35,229 bases of DNA, taken from an uncultured Pelagibacteraceae bacterium. GTDB taxonomy: Bacteria; Pseudomonadota; Alphaproteobacteria; Pelagibacterales; Pelagibacteraceae. Below the pieces are notes generated by a model that made no database searches, was not told the DNA's origin, and worked only from the letters and a program-made list of their open reading frames with translations. The stretch spans positions 1 through 35,229 of the forward strand of contig CACOXX010000009.1 in the NCBI GenBank assembly GCA_902631265.1. The letters are read 5' to 3'. Position numbers and translations under genes: made by a program. Shown piece by piece: positions 1 through 8,753 of this stretch (its first letter is position 1; the number at the start of each line of letters is the position of its first letter).

Positions 1-221
1 ACAACTGTTCCTGCAAAATCAATACCTGGAATATGTGGAAACTCTTTTACTAATCGTGCACCGTTTTTAAGTATTAATGCGTCTTTAAAATTTAATGTTG
101 AGTAATCTACTTTTACTAAAACATCTCCGTGTTTTAAAAAAGATTTATCAATTTTTTTTATTTCTCTTGAAAACTTTTCACCTTCTTGGTTTATGACCAA
201 TGCATTAAAATTATCAGACAT
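1..221 (-). CDS. AcuI/YhdH-type acrylyl-CoA reductase-like MDR oxidoreductase, N-terminal part
   Basis: Only the first 73 codons are in the window; the 3' part runs off base 1. The translation begins MSDNFNALVINQEG and contains DYSTLNFKDAL and HIPGIDFAGTV, which match the N-terminal GroES-like domain of the YhdH/AcuI branch of medium-chain dehydrogenase/reductases. Members reduce acryloyl-CoA to propionyl-CoA with NADPH, or act as quinone oxidoreductases. The start lies 15 bases downstream of the folE stop on the same strand, so the two are probably co-transcribed. In DMSP-using marine bacteria AcuI detoxifies acryloyl-CoA. That role is inference here, because the NADPH-binding and catalytic parts are not visible. 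Confidence 0.8.
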   Translation of the reverse strand, partial: MSDNFNALVINQEGEKFSREIKKIDKSFLKHGDVLVKVDYSTLNFKDALILKNGARLVKEFPHIPGIDFAGTV

Positions 222-236
222 TTTTAGTAGTAAATA

Positions 237-842
237 TTATTTCGCAATGAATCGCAAATATCTATTTTGATAGCTTAAGTCGTCTTTAAACTGACCTAGG
301 TAAAAATTTGTAACTGTAGTTGCTTGTTCTTTTTTAATTCCCCTCATTGTCATGCAATGGTGGGTTGAATCTATCGTAACAGCAACTCCTTTTGCGTCTA
401 AACTTTCCATTAAAGTTTTCGCAATTTGTACTGTTAGCCTTTCTTGAGTTTGTAATCTTTTTGAAAAAACTTCAACAACTCGAGCTATTTTACTTAATCC
501 AACTACCCTTTGATTTGGAATGTAAGCAACGTGAGCTTTGCCAATTATTGGAGCCATGTGATGCTCGCAATGACTTTGTATTGATATATTTTTTTGTACG
601 ACCATATCACTATAACCCTCAACATCACCAAAAGTTTTTTCTAATATAGTGCTTGGATTTTCTGAATATCCTTTGAAATATTCTTTAAAAGCTTTTACTA
701 CCCTTTTAGGAGTTTCTAATAAGCCCTCTCTGTTTGGATCTTCTCCCATCCATTCCAAAATTGTTTTAATAGCCTCTTCGGCCTCTTTGTCGCTAATTTT
801 TGAGGTAGTTTGTTGCTTTTGAATATCTTTAACAATTTTCAT
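237..842 (-). CDS. folE: GTP cyclohydrolase I
   Basis: This enzyme converts GTP to 7,8-dihydroneopterin triphosphate, the first step of tetrahydrofolate synthesis, in the cytoplasm. The protein is 201 residues, a normal length for the family. The zinc triad is intact: C92 and H95 in HCEHH (91-95), and C163 in HHCMTMRG. The GLLETPKRV segment (40-48) is also typical. AAGG lies just upstream of the start. The gene faces away from hisI across a 77-base gap, and the minus strand of that gap carries a perfect TATAAT. The downstream neighbour is the AcuI-like gene, 15 bases away. Folate supply fits the many THF-linked genes elsewhere in the window. Identity is secure. Confidence 0.97.
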   Translation of the reverse strand: MKIVKDIQKQQTTSKISDKEAEEAIKTILEWMGEDPNREGLLETPKRVVKAFKEYFKGYSENPSTILEKTFGDVEGYSDMVVQKNISIQSHCEHHMAPIIGKAHVAYIPNQRVVGLSKIARVVEVFSKRLQTQERLTVQIAKTLMESLDAKGVAVTIDSTHHCMTMRGIKKEQATTVTNFYLGQFKDDLSYQNRYLRFIAK

Positions 843-882
843 AGGGACCTTATACCTATTAATTAAGTTTTTTAAAATATTT

Positions 883-890
883 ATTATACT
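883..890. promoter_or_regulatory. Overlapping divergent -10 elements between folE and hisI
   Basis: The minus strand reads TATAAT at 883-888, about 40 bases upstream of the folE start. The plus strand reads TATACT at 885-890, 29 bases upstream of the hisI start. The two candidate -10 boxes overlap almost completely, so the two directions might compete for polymerase. No good TTGACA -35 was seen for either. In such AT-rich DNA, -10-like words occur by chance, so this is a tentative call. Confidence 0.35.
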
Positions 891-919
891 ATTTAATATG
901 TTAAATACTTAGAGAATAT

Positions 920-1387
920 ATGTTTAAAAAAAGAGAAAGTGTCACAGAGATTGAAGAAGGAAGCTTCTTATCACCAAAATTTGATAACGATGGTTTGATT
1001 CCAGTTATTACTACATGCATAAACACAAAAGAGATATTAATGCTAGGTTATATGAATGTTGAAGCATTCAAAAAAACAATTGAAACTAAGGAAGCTCATT
1101 ATTGGAGCAGATCTAGAAAGCAAGTTTGGCACAAAGGTAAAACGAGTGGTTTTATTCAAAAAGTTAAGGAAATAAGAATTGACGATGATCAAGACTCTGT
1201 TTGGTTAAGTGTTGATATTGGAAATGGTTCAAGCTGCCATGTTGGATACAGATCTTGTTTTTATAGATCTATACCTTTAGGAAAAATCGAAAATGCTAGA
1301 GAAATTAAAATGAAATTTGAAGAAAAAGAGAAGAAATTTGATCCTGAAAAGGTTTACAAAGATCAGCCAAATCCAACAAAAATTTAA
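920..1387 (+). CDS. hisI: Phosphoribosyl-AMP cyclohydrolase
   Basis: This enzyme opens the adenine ring of phosphoribosyl-AMP, the third step of histidine synthesis. The family core is visible: YWSRSRKQVWHKGKTSG (61-77), the DxDxD magnesium motif (D88, D90, D92) and the zinc cysteines in CHVGYRSC (C106, C113). At 155 residues it is longer than a usual stand-alone HisI of about 110-140. The extra part is a charged, lysine- and glutamate-rich C-terminal tail (about 125-155). No HisE domain is fused and no other his gene is nearby. Its stop overlaps the start of the DUF2237 gene by one base (TAATG), so the two are translationally coupled. The enzyme class is clear; no reason for the coupling is known to me. 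Confidence 0.93.
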   Translation: MFKKRESVTEIEEGSFLSPKFDNDGLIPVITTCINTKEILMLGYMNVEAFKKTIETKEAHYWSRSRKQVWHKGKTSGFIQKVKEIRIDDDQDSVWLSVDIGNGSSCHVGYRSCFYRSIPLGKIENAREIKMKFEEKEKKFDPEKVYKDQPNPTKI

Positions 1388-1761
1388 TGTCTAAAATTCA
1401 GAAAAATGTATTAGGTGGGGATTTAGAATTATGTTCATCAAATCCTTTAACAGGATGGTACAGAGACGGATGTTGCAATACAGATGAAAATGATAATGGG
1501 CTACATACTGTGTGTGCAAAAGTAAATAATGATTTTTTGGAATGGTGTAAATCCTCAGGAAATGATTTGATTACACCTCATCCTGAGTTTGGTTTTCCTG
1601 GTTTAAAAGATGGGGATAATTGGTGTGTATGTGCTACTTGGTTTGCAAGAGCTGTAGAAGCTGGAAAAGAATGTAAAATATATTTGAAAAAAACGAATGA
1701 GAAAACTTTAAAAATTATTCCATTAGAAATTTTAAAGAAACACGCAATAGATTTATCCTAA
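1387..1761 (+). CDS. DUF2237 family protein
   Basis: This 124-residue cytoplasmic protein matches the DUF2237 family by its pattern NVLGGDLELC, PLTGWYRDGCC, HTVCAKV and DGDNWCVCATWF. It is cysteine-rich for its size (C16, C29, C30, C43, C54, C80, C82, C96), which suggests metal binding or redox chemistry, but no function is established for the family as far as I know. There is no signal peptide or membrane segment. The start codon overlaps the hisI stop by one base. The stop directly abuts the stop of the convergent ETF-QO gene with no space for a terminator. Family assignment comes from recognised conserved segments; the role is unknown. Confidence 0.85.
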   Translation: MSKIQKNVLGGDLELCSSNPLTGWYRDGCCNTDENDNGLHTVCAKVNNDFLEWCKSSGNDLITPHPEFGFPGLKDGDNWCVCATWFARAVEAGKECKIYLKKTNEKTLKIIPLEILKKHAIDLS

Positions 1762-3381
1762 TTACATATTCCCGTATCTTGGACCACCGCTTCCTTCTGG
1801 TGTTACCCAGGTAATATTTTGAGAAGGTTCTTTGATATCACAAGTCTTACAATGAATGCAATTTTGAGAATTTATTACAAATTTAGGTACATCATTTTCG
1901 ACTTGCACTTCATATACACCAGCAGGACAATATCTTTGAGCAGGCTCATCAAATCTATCTAAGGTATATCTTATTGGTAAATCTTTATCTTTCAATTTTA
2001 AATGGACTGGTTGATTATCTGTATGATTGGTCCCTGTTAAATAAACTGAACTTGTTTTATCGAATGTAATCACATTATCAGGTTTCGGGTAATCTATTAC
2101 TGGCATCTCATTTGCTGGTTTTAAGGTTTCATGATCTGCGTGTTTATGTTTAAGTGTAAATGGTAATTTTCCCCTGAAAATTATTTGGTCTATACCTGTG
2201 AAAATAATTCCCAAGATTAATCCCCAACTAAAACTTGGTTTTACATTTCGTGCTTCGAATAATTCTTTATAAGCCCAGCTTTTTTTAAATTTTTCCTCAT
2301 AAATAGAGAGATCTTTAGACTCTTTAAGATGTTCATTTATAGTTTCCGCTGCAACTATTCCACTTTTCATTGCTGTATGAGAACCTTTAATTTTTGGCAT
2401 ATTAAGAGTACCTGCATCACATCCAATTAATAGTGCACCAGGCATAAACATTTTCGGTAAACTTTGAAAACCACCTTCGATTAAAGCTCGCGCTCCATAA
2501 GATATTCTTTTTCCTCCTTTCAGCATTTTACTAATTGCTGGATGAGTTTTAAATCTTTGAAATTCATCAAAAGGTGATAGATGAGGATTTTTATAATCTA
2601 GACCTATAACATAACCTAAATAAACTTCTTTATTTTCAGCATGATATACAAAGCTTCCTCCATAAGTATTTTTATCTAATGGCCAACCAGCTGTGTGCAT
2701 TACTAAACCCTCCTCATGGTTTTTTTCATCAATCTTCCAGATTTCTTTAAAACCAATCCCATATTGCTGTGGATCTTTTCCGTTATCTAATTCGAATTTT
2801 TTAATTAATTGTTTTCCTAAATGACCTCTACAGCCCTCTGCAAATACCGTCACCTTAGCATGTAATTCCATCCCAGGCTCATAACCATCTTTTTTGTTTC
2901 CCTCTTTATCTAAACCCATGTCCTGTGTTATTACACCTTTGACGGATCCATCTTCGTTGTATAAAATTTCTGAGGCTGGGAATCCCGGAAAAATTTCTAC
3001 ACCTAATACTTCTGCTTGTTCAGCGAGCCATCTGCATAAGTTAGCAAGACTTATTATATAATTTTTATGGTTTTGCTGGACTTTTGGTAGTAACCAAGTC
3101 GGCCAGCTAAATGAGCTTTTTTTTCCCAAGAAAAGAAATTTTTCTTTTGTTACTTTAGTCTTAATTGGTGCATTTAGATCTTTCCAGTTAGGAACTAGTT
3201 CATCTAATGCTCTAGTCTCAAAAACATTCCCTGACAAAATATGTGAACCAATTTCTGCACCTTTCTCTAGTACACATACATTAACGTCAGCGTTTAATTG
3301 TTTTAATTTAATTGCTGTTGCAAGGCCTGATGGTCCTCCACCCACAATAACAACATCATATTCCATAACTTCTCTAGTCAT
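1762..3381 (-). CDS. Electron transfer flavoprotein:ubiquinone oxidoreductase
   Basis: ETF-QO is an inner-membrane-associated FAD and 4Fe-4S enzyme that passes electrons from reduced ETF to ubiquinone. The 539-residue length is normal. The N-terminal dinucleotide fold is IVGGGPSGLATA (about 12-23). The C-terminal ferredoxin-like part has the four cluster cysteines C485, C508, C511 and C514 (QNCIHCKTCDIKEPSQN), and the family-typical ending GSGGPRYGNM. It is the last gene of a minus-strand run with the DMGDH-like gene, etfB and etfA; its start lies 3 bases after the etfA stop. That order puts a dehydrogenase, its electron carrier and the quinone exit in one transcript. Identity is very secure. 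Confidence 0.97.
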   Translation of the reverse strand: MTREVMEYDVVIVGGGPSGLATAIKLKQLNADVNVCVLEKGAEIGSHILSGNVFETRALDELVPNWKDLNAPIKTKVTKEKFLFLGKKSSFSWPTWLLPKVQQNHKNYIISLANLCRWLAEQAEVLGVEIFPGFPASEILYNEDGSVKGVITQDMGLDKEGNKKDGYEPGMELHAKVTVFAEGCRGHLGKQLIKKFELDNGKDPQQYGIGFKEIWKIDEKNHEEGLVMHTAGWPLDKNTYGGSFVYHAENKEVYLGYVIGLDYKNPHLSPFDEFQRFKTHPAISKMLKGGKRISYGARALIEGGFQSLPKMFMPGALLIGCDAGTLNMPKIKGSHTAMKSGIVAAETINEHLKESKDLSIYEEKFKKSWAYKELFEARNVKPSFSWGLILGIIFTGIDQIIFRGKLPFTLKHKHADHETLKPANEMPVIDYPKPDNVITFDKTSSVYLTGTNHTDNQPVHLKLKDKDLPIRYTLDRFDEPAQRYCPAGVYEVQVENDVPKFVINSQNCIHCKTCDIKEPSQNITWVTPEGSGGPRYGNM

Positions 3382-3384
3382 GAA

Positions 3385-4338
3385 TTATTTTTGAATACTA
3401 TTAAGTTTATTTAACTCTTCTAAAAATTGCGGGAGAGCTTCAAACAAGTCTGCTTCAAGCCCATAATCTGCTACGCTAAATATTGGTGCCTCACCATCTT
3501 TATTAATTGCAACAATAATTTTACTTTCTTTCATCCCAGCTAAATGTTGAATAGCGCCAGAAATACCAACTGCAATATACAAGTCAGGTACAACAACTTT
3601 TCCTGTTTGTCCAACTTGATGATCGTTAGTAATATAACCAGCATCTACTGCAGCTCTTGACGCTCCAATAGCTGCATTCAACTTATCCGCAATTGCCGAA
3701 ATTAATTTAAAGTTTTCTGAATTTTGCATACCTCTACCACCTGAAATTACAATTCTTGCTGTCCCTAACTCAGGTCTATCTGATTTTATTTCTTCTCTTT
3801 TTACAAACTTAGAATTTTTAAAGGACTCACCAGCTTCCGATTTTACGATCTCTGCAGAACCTCCAGTTGCTGGAGCAGGTTCAAAAGATGTTGGTCTAAT
3901 AGTTATACACTTTTTTTTATCATTACTTTTTACTGTAGCAAAAGCATTACCAGCATAAATTGGACGTAAAAAAGTATCGGCTGAAATAACTTTAATGATA
4001 TCACTTACCTGAGATGTGTCCAAAAGAGCTGCTATTCTAGGCATCAAATTTTTCCCAAAAGTATTTGCTGAGCAAACTATGTGTGAATATGCATCAGCAT
4101 GTTTTATTATTGCTGAGGTGTAATTTTCTGCAATGAAGTTTTCATAAATTTCGTTATCTATATGGATAACTTTTTTTACATTTGGTATTTCAGACGCAGA
4201 CTTAGCAACTGCCTCTGATTTATTACCCAAAACTAGAATATGTAAGTCCTCATCTATTTTGCTTGCAGCTGATACAGCATTATAAGTGAAGGGTCTTAAT
4301 TCTTTATTATTATGTTCTGCAATTAGTAAAACTGACAT
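3385..4338 (-). CDS. etfA: Electron transfer flavoprotein alpha subunit
   Basis: EtfA binds the FAD of the soluble EtfAB heterodimer that collects electrons from flavin dehydrogenases. The 317-residue protein has the C-terminal FAD domain signatures ISGGRGM, GASRAAVDAG, HQVGQTGK and YIAVGISGAIQHLAGM in the expected order. The N-terminal domain is the usual ETF Rossmann-like fold. The start overlaps the etfB stop by one base and the next gene is ETF-QO. In this operon the likely main electron donor is the DMGDH-like protein, although EtfAB normally also serves acyl-CoA dehydrogenases. Confidence 0.97.
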   Translation of the reverse strand: MSVLLIAEHNNKELRPFTYNAVSAASKIDEDLHILVLGNKSEAVAKSASEIPNVKKVIHIDNEIYENFIAENYTSAIIKHADAYSHIVCSANTFGKNLMPRIAALLDTSQVSDIIKVISADTFLRPIYAGNAFATVKSNDKKKCITIRPTSFEPAPATGGSAEIVKSEAGESFKNSKFVKREEIKSDRPELGTARIVISGGRGMQNSENFKLISAIADKLNAAIGASRAAVDAGYITNDHQVGQTGKVVVPDLYIAVGISGAIQHLAGMKESKIIVAINKDGEAPIFSVADYGLEADLFEALPQFLEELNKLNSIQK

Positions 4339-5087
4339 TATATTACTTTAGCCTCATTTTTTAATTTTTGAACCAGTTCTGATACATTTGCGACTTTAAT
4401 TCCAGCCTTTCTTTTTGGTGGTTCTTCTACCTTAATTTGCTCGATTCTTGCTTTAGTATCAACTCCTAAATCTGAAGCATTTATTTGTTCTAATGGTTTT
4501 TTCTTTGCTTTCATTATATTTGGTAATGAAGCATATCTAGGCTCGTTTAATCTTAGATCACAAGTAACGATTGCAGGTATATTTACCTCGATTGTCTCTA
4601 AACCTTCATCAACCTCTCGAGTAACTTCAAGTGACGATTCTTTAACATTAATTTGAGATGCAAAGGTCGCTTGTGGCCAATTGAGTAAAGCAGCCAACAT
4701 TTGACCTGTTTGATTACAATCATCATCTATTGCTTGTTTTCCCATAAAAACTAAATCAGGTTTTTCTTTATCTACTATTTTTTGCAAAATTTTCGAAACA
4801 GCCAAAGGTTCAACTACTCCATCAACCTTTACATGTATTCCTCTATCAGCACCAACCGCAAGAGCTTTTCTTACTGTTTCTTGAGCTTTTTCTTCACCAA
4901 TAGTTATTGCTACAATTTCTTTTGCTTTTCCAGACTCTTTAATTTTTACCGCTTCTTCAACAGCATTATCGTCGGGAGGATTGGTAGACATTTTAACATT
5001 ATCTGTGACTACTCCAGTTCCGTCTTCTTTTACTCTTACTTGGACGTTGTAATCTATTACTCTTTTGACTGCGACTAAGATTTTCAT
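4338..5087 (-). CDS. etfB: Electron transfer flavoprotein beta subunit
   Basis: EtfB pairs with EtfA and carries the loop that docks onto partner dehydrogenases. The 249-residue protein starts [14 protein letters not shown] and has [27 protein letters not shown] and the docking-loop region [13 protein letters not shown] near residue 190, all typical of group I EtfB. It overlaps both neighbours by one base (stop of the DMGDH-like gene at 5087, start of etfA at 4338), so translation is coupled and a fixed subunit ratio is likely. Confidence 0.97.
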   Translation of the reverse strand: MKILVAVKRVIDYNVQVRVKEDGTGVVTDNVKMSTNPPDDNAVEEAVKIKESGKAKEIVAITIGEEKAQETVRKALAVGADRGIHVKVDGVVEPLAVSKILQKIVDKEKPDLVFMGKQAIDDDCNQTGQMLAALLNWPQATFASQINVKESSLEVTREVDEGLETIEVNIPAIVTCDLRLNEPRYASLPNIMKAKKKPLEQINASDLGVDTKARIEQIKVEEPPKRKAGIKVANVSELVQKLKNEAKVI

Positions 5088-7519
5088 TATGCCCTTAATA
5101 ACTCATTTTTTGGATCATAAGGACTTTCTTCAAGGATAGTTGCCTCATGAGTTTTTCCCAAAATATCAATTTTAAGTTTTTGACCAACATTTGCCAATTC
5201 TGGTTTAACCATTCCAAGAGCTATAGATTTTCCTAATCTAAAACCAAAATCTCCACCAGTGGCTCTTCCAATACAAGTTCCATTTTCATAAATTGGATTA
5301 TTTCCAAGCACATCAGCATCGGAAATATTATGAACTTCAAGTGTCACTAATTTATTATTAAATCCTTTTTCTCTCCATTTGTTTAAAGCATCTAGGCCAA
5401 TAAAATTTCCTTTATTTGGATGTATAAATCTATCTAAACCACTTTCGTATGGGGAGTATTCTATAGATAATTCTGTTCCAACTAATTTATACGATTTTTC
5501 AACTCTTAAACTATTCATTGCTCTAATGCCGTATGGTTTTAAATTTAAATCTTTGCCAGCATCCATTAATTTATCAAAAATGTGATTTTGATATTCGATT
5601 GGATGATGTAATTCCCAACCTAATTCCCCAACAAAGTTTACTCTCATTGCATTAACAGGAGCATAACCCACGTCAACATTTTTAGCACTTAGCCATTTAA
5701 AATTTTCGTTAGAAAAATCATCTTTTGATACTTTTGTCATTAAGTCTCTTGCTTTTGGTCCAGAGACAACCAACACACCCATGCTGTTAGTTAAATTTTC
5801 AAACTGAACAGATCCGTCATTTGGCATCCATCTTAAAATCCAATCATGATCAAGTCTTTGAAAAGCACCCGCAGATACTAAATAAAAACTGTCTTCAGCT
5901 TCTCTCATAATTGTAAATTCTGAATGAACGCCACCTTTAGTGTTTAGCGCGTGGCATAAATTTATCCTTCCAATTTTTTTCGGAAGTTTGTTTGCAACTA
6001 GTTTATCCAGAAACTCTTCTGCTTTTGGTCCTTTTATTCTACATTTGGCAAATGCACTCATGTCTAGTAAACCTACATTCTCTCTTACATTCTTGCATTC
6101 TTTCTCAATAGCTTGAAACCATTTTGATCTTCTAAATGACCAATCATCTTTTTGTTCCATTCCATCAGTTGCAAAAAAGTTTGGTCTTTCCCAACCAAAT
6201 TTTTGACCAAAAACTGCTCCAAGTTTTTTCATTCTGTCATAACATGGTGCTGTTCTTAGTGGTCTTGCTGCTGGTCTCTCTTCATCCGGAAAATGTGTTA
6301 TAAAAACATGGCTGTATGCCTCTTCATTTTTTTCTTTGAGATATGCTTTCGAACAATAATCTCCATATCTTCTTGGTTCTACACCAAGCATGTCAATTGT
6401 TGGTTCTCCATCTACTATCCATTCTGCCAACTGCCAACCAGCACCACCAGCTGCAGTTATTCCAAAACTATGTCCTTCATTTATCCAAAAATTTTTAAGC
6501 CCCCATGCTGGTCCTACAATTGGATTTCCATCTGGAGTATAACAAATTGCACCGTTGTATACTTTTTTTACTCCTACCTCACCAAAAGCTGGGACTCTAT
6601 GTATTGCGCCTTCTATGTGTGGGGCAAGTCTATCTAAATCTTCTTGAAATAATTCATATTCTGAATCTTTTGAAGGTCCATCAACATAACATGCTGGAGC
6701 TCCATCTTCATAAGGACCTAATATTAAACCTCCAGCTTCTTCTCTCATATACCATCGACTATCACTGTCTCTTAAAACTCCCATTTCAGGTAAACCCTCT
6801 TTTTTTCTTTTTTGAATTTCAGGATGTGGTTCAGTAACAATATATTGATGTTCTACAGGAATGACTGGAATGTCTAGACCAACCATTTTTCCTGTTTGTC
6901 TAGCAAAATTTCCTGAACAAGAAATAATATGTTCGCACTCAATTGAACCTTTGTCTGTTTCAACTACCCATCCATCTTTAGTTTGTTTCATACCAACTAC
7001 CGTGGTGTTTCTATAAATCTCTGCACCTCTATTCCTCGCCCCTGTAGCTAAAGCTTGTGTTAAATCAGCGGGCTGAATGTATCCATCCTCTGGGTGTTGA
7101 ATTGCACCAACTAAATCTGAAGTATTACATAAAGGCCAAATTTCTTTTACCTGATCTGGAGTCAAAAATTTTACATCAACGCCAATAGTTTTTGCAACTC
7201 CTGCATATTGAAAATACTCATCCATTCTATCTTTATTATTTGCAAGTCTAATATTTGAAACAACACTGAAGCCAACGTTCTTACCCGTTTCTTCCTCTAA
7301 TTTTTTATATAAATTGACTGCATATTTGTGGAGTTGTCCAACGGAATAACTCATATTAAAAAGTGGTAACAAACCTGCAGCATGCCATGTTGATCCAGAA
7401 GTAAGTTCTTTTCTTTCAACTAAAACAACGTCTGACCAGCCTTTTTTAGCAAGATGATAAAGGGCGCTAACTCCTACAACACCTCCACCGACTATTACGA
7501 CTTTTGCTTTAGATTTCAT
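5087..7519 (-). CDS. Dimethylglycine/sarcosine dehydrogenase-like FAD enzyme with GcvT domain
   Basis: This 810-residue protein has the DMGDH/SarDH layout. A DAO-type FAD domain (about 5-370, [15 protein letters not shown] near the N-terminus) is followed by a FAO linker (about 375-430), a GcvT tetrahydrofolate-binding domain (about 435-690) and a GcvT C-terminal barrel (about 700-795). STWHAAG places H46 where the mitochondrial enzymes attach FAD covalently. The enzyme would oxidatively remove a methyl group from dimethylglycine or sarcosine, hand the C1 unit to THF, and pass electrons to ETF. The downstream etfB, etfA and ETF-QO genes, overlapping or nearly so, strongly support ETF as acceptor rather than oxygen. 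Sequence alone does not let me choose the substrate. Confidence 0.9.
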   Translation of the reverse strand: MKSKAKVVIVGGGVVGVSALYHLAKKGWSDVVLVERKELTSGSTWHAAGLLPLFNMSYSVGQLHKYAVNLYKKLEEETGKNVGFSVVSNIRLANNKDRMDEYFQYAGVAKTIGVDVKFLTPDQVKEIWPLCNTSDLVGAIQHPEDGYIQPADLTQALATGARNRGAEIYRNTTVVGMKQTKDGWVVETDKGSIECEHIISCSGNFARQTGKMVGLDIPVIPVEHQYIVTEPHPEIQKRKKEGLPEMGVLRDSDSRWYMREEAGGLILGPYEDGAPACYVDGPSKDSEYELFQEDLDRLAPHIEGAIHRVPAFGEVGVKKVYNGAICYTPDGNPIVGPAWGLKNFWINEGHSFGITAAGGAGWQLAEWIVDGEPTIDMLGVEPRRYGDYCSKAYLKEKNEEAYSHVFITHFPDEERPAARPLRTAPCYDRMKKLGAVFGQKFGWERPNFFATDGMEQKDDWSFRRSKWFQAIEKECKNVRENVGLLDMSAFAKCRIKGPKAEEFLDKLVANKLPKKIGRINLCHALNTKGGVHSEFTIMREAEDSFYLVSAGAFQRLDHDWILRWMPNDGSVQFENLTNSMGVLVVSGPKARDLMTKVSKDDFSNENFKWLSAKNVDVGYAPVNAMRVNFVGELGWELHHPIEYQNHIFDKLMDAGKDLNLKPYGIRAMNSLRVEKSYKLVGTELSIEYSPYESGLDRFIHPNKGNFIGLDALNKWREKGFNNKLVTLEVHNISDADVLGNNPIYENGTCIGRATGGDFGFRLGKSIALGMVKPELANVGQKLKIDILGKTHEATILEESPYDPKNELLRA

Positions 7520-7565
7520 TAATAGATTTCTACAAGATTTTTAAATCGAACGAAACAAAATTCTA

Positions 7566-7769
7566 TTAGTCGTCGTCCGGTTCTCTCCAATCTAATTGGA
7601 ACAACAAATAAGCTGCGACACTCACGCTAATTATGCCTACAACAATTCCACAGTTGAGACCAATCTCCTGACCAAAATAGTACCAAGTTATCTGGGTGGT
7701 CAAAATAGGTGGAACACAAAGTATAAGCATAAGAATAAGAATACGATTTTCATATTTAGGTTTTTTCAT
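7566..7769 (-). CDS. Small two-helix membrane protein, unknown
   Basis: This 67-residue protein has two predicted membrane helices, about 9-29 (ILMLILCVPPIL) and 37-58 (GIVVGIISVSVAAYLLF), and an acidic tail ending EPDDD. I do not recognise the family. It starts 3 bases after the stop of the exported protein gene upstream and ends 46 bases before the DMGDH-like gene, all on the same strand. The coding call rests on the two-helix pattern and tight packing. Cotranscription with the dehydrogenase operon is possible but not shown. Confidence 0.7.
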   Translation of the reverse strand: MKKPKYENRILILMLILCVPPILTTQITWYYFGQEIGLNCGIVVGIISVSVAAYLLFQLDWREPDDD

Positions 7770-7772
7770 AAT

Positions 7773-8234
7773 CTAAATTGATGCTCCTAGAGAAACTGGA
7801 TTAGAAACCGCAGTAGTCAACCAACAATTGTTAAGTGATCCCTTACCATCGTACCTTTCTACTTGCCACTTGAACTCATAGTAAAAATTATCTGATCCCA
7901 AAATGATTACATCATAAATTGCGATCTTCTTATTATTAAAGATCTCTTCAATTTTATGATCTTTATGATTTAACAAAATTGAGTAAATTTCGTTTTTTAA
8001 CATCTTTTTAAAATTATTTAATGGGCCAGTATTTATTTTATTTTCTGGATGAGCGAATTCCCATGTTTGTTCAATACCAAAATCTTTATCTGGTTTATCA
8101 TTATTCTTTAAACTGATTAGTTGAATTTCAACTACGTTATAAGGTTCAATTTTTGTGTTTGGCTTAATAATATCAGAATAAACGTTCGCTACATGAAGAT
8201 AAAAGAATAAAAAGAAAAATAAAAGTTTATTCAT
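7773..8234 (-). CDS. Exported DUF4864-like protein
   Basis: This 153-residue protein has an N-terminal signal peptide, a lysine then a phenylalanine/leucine-rich core (about 4-19) with likely cleavage after NVYS near residue 20. The mature part includes WEFAHPENKINTGPLNNFKK and a repeating strand pattern, which resembles the NTF2-like DUF4864 family (FA.P....G....F..M). That assignment is from memory of the family pattern and is moderate. The protein probably sits in the periplasm. It is the first gene of the minus-strand run ending at 1762, and faces the thioesterase gene across 48 bases. Confidence 0.65.
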   Translation of the reverse strand: MNKLLFFFLFFYLHVANVYSDIIKPNTKIEPYNVVEIQLISLKNNDKPDKDFGIEQTWEFAHPENKINTGPLNNFKKMLKNEIYSILLNHKDHKIEEIFNNKKIAIYDVIILGSDNFYYEFKWQVERYDGKGSLNNCWLTTAVSNPVSLGASI

Positions 8235-8282
8235 AATAGAACTTTAATTTTACAATATTATAATATAAATTTTATAAATAAA

Positions 8283-8753
8283 ATGTCGCTTTATTTAAAT
8301 TCTAAGAAAATAATCAAAGAATGGACCGATTATAATGGCCATATGAATGTGGCTTATTATGTCTTAATTTTTGATTTGTTTGGTGCTGAAATATTAATGG
8401 ACAAATTTAAAATGGGCGAAGAGTCAGCCAAGAAAACGAAAAAAAGTACCATGGTGGTTGAGTCACATATTACTTACAATCAAGAAGTAAAAGAGGGTGA
8501 CGAGGTAGATGTAAATTTACTATATTTTGATCATGACAAAAAAAGATTGCAATACAAGCTTGAGATGATTCATAAAGAAAAAAAATTTTTAGCATCCACC
8601 ATCGAAATTTTATCTCTTTATGTTGATTTAGATCAAAGAAAAGTTTCAGAATTTGAGAGTGAAAAAATAATAATTATGAAAGAATTTATTAAGAGTAACT
8701 CACAAAAATTTAAAAAAGATAATTTAATCTTTTCTAATAAATTAAAGAAATAA
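8283..8753 (+). CDS. Hotdog-fold acyl-CoA thioesterase
   Basis: This 156-residue protein has the 4HBT-type thioesterase start WTDYNGHMNVAYYV. D16 in that motif is the usual catalytic aspartate, and H20, M21 and N22 follow the family pattern. The rest fits one hotdog domain (about 8-130). The closest resemblance I recall is to thioesterases linked to carnitine breakdown, such as betainyl-CoA thioesterase. That would release glycine betaine and so feed toward dimethylglycine, the possible substrate of the enzyme encoded at 5087-7519, but this link is only inference. The stop abuts the stop of the convergent quinone reductase gene. Confidence 0.8.
   Translation: MSLYLNSKKIIKEWTDYNGHMNVAYYVLIFDLFGAEILMDKFKMGEESAKKTKKSTMVVESHITYNQEVKEGDEVDVNLLYFDHDKKRLQYKLEMIHKEKKFLASTIEILSLYVDLDQRKVSEFESEKIIIMKEFIKSNSQKFKKDNLIFSNKLKK

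Noticed and set aside
392-649. Plus-strand open frame of 85 codons inside folE
   Set aside because: It lies wholly within a clear GTP cyclohydrolase gene, and its phenylalanine/leucine-rich product is typical of antisense reading in AT-rich DNA.
6293-6837. Two plus-strand open frames inside the DMGDH-like gene
   Set aside because: Both are antisense to a well-supported enzyme and show no family motifs.
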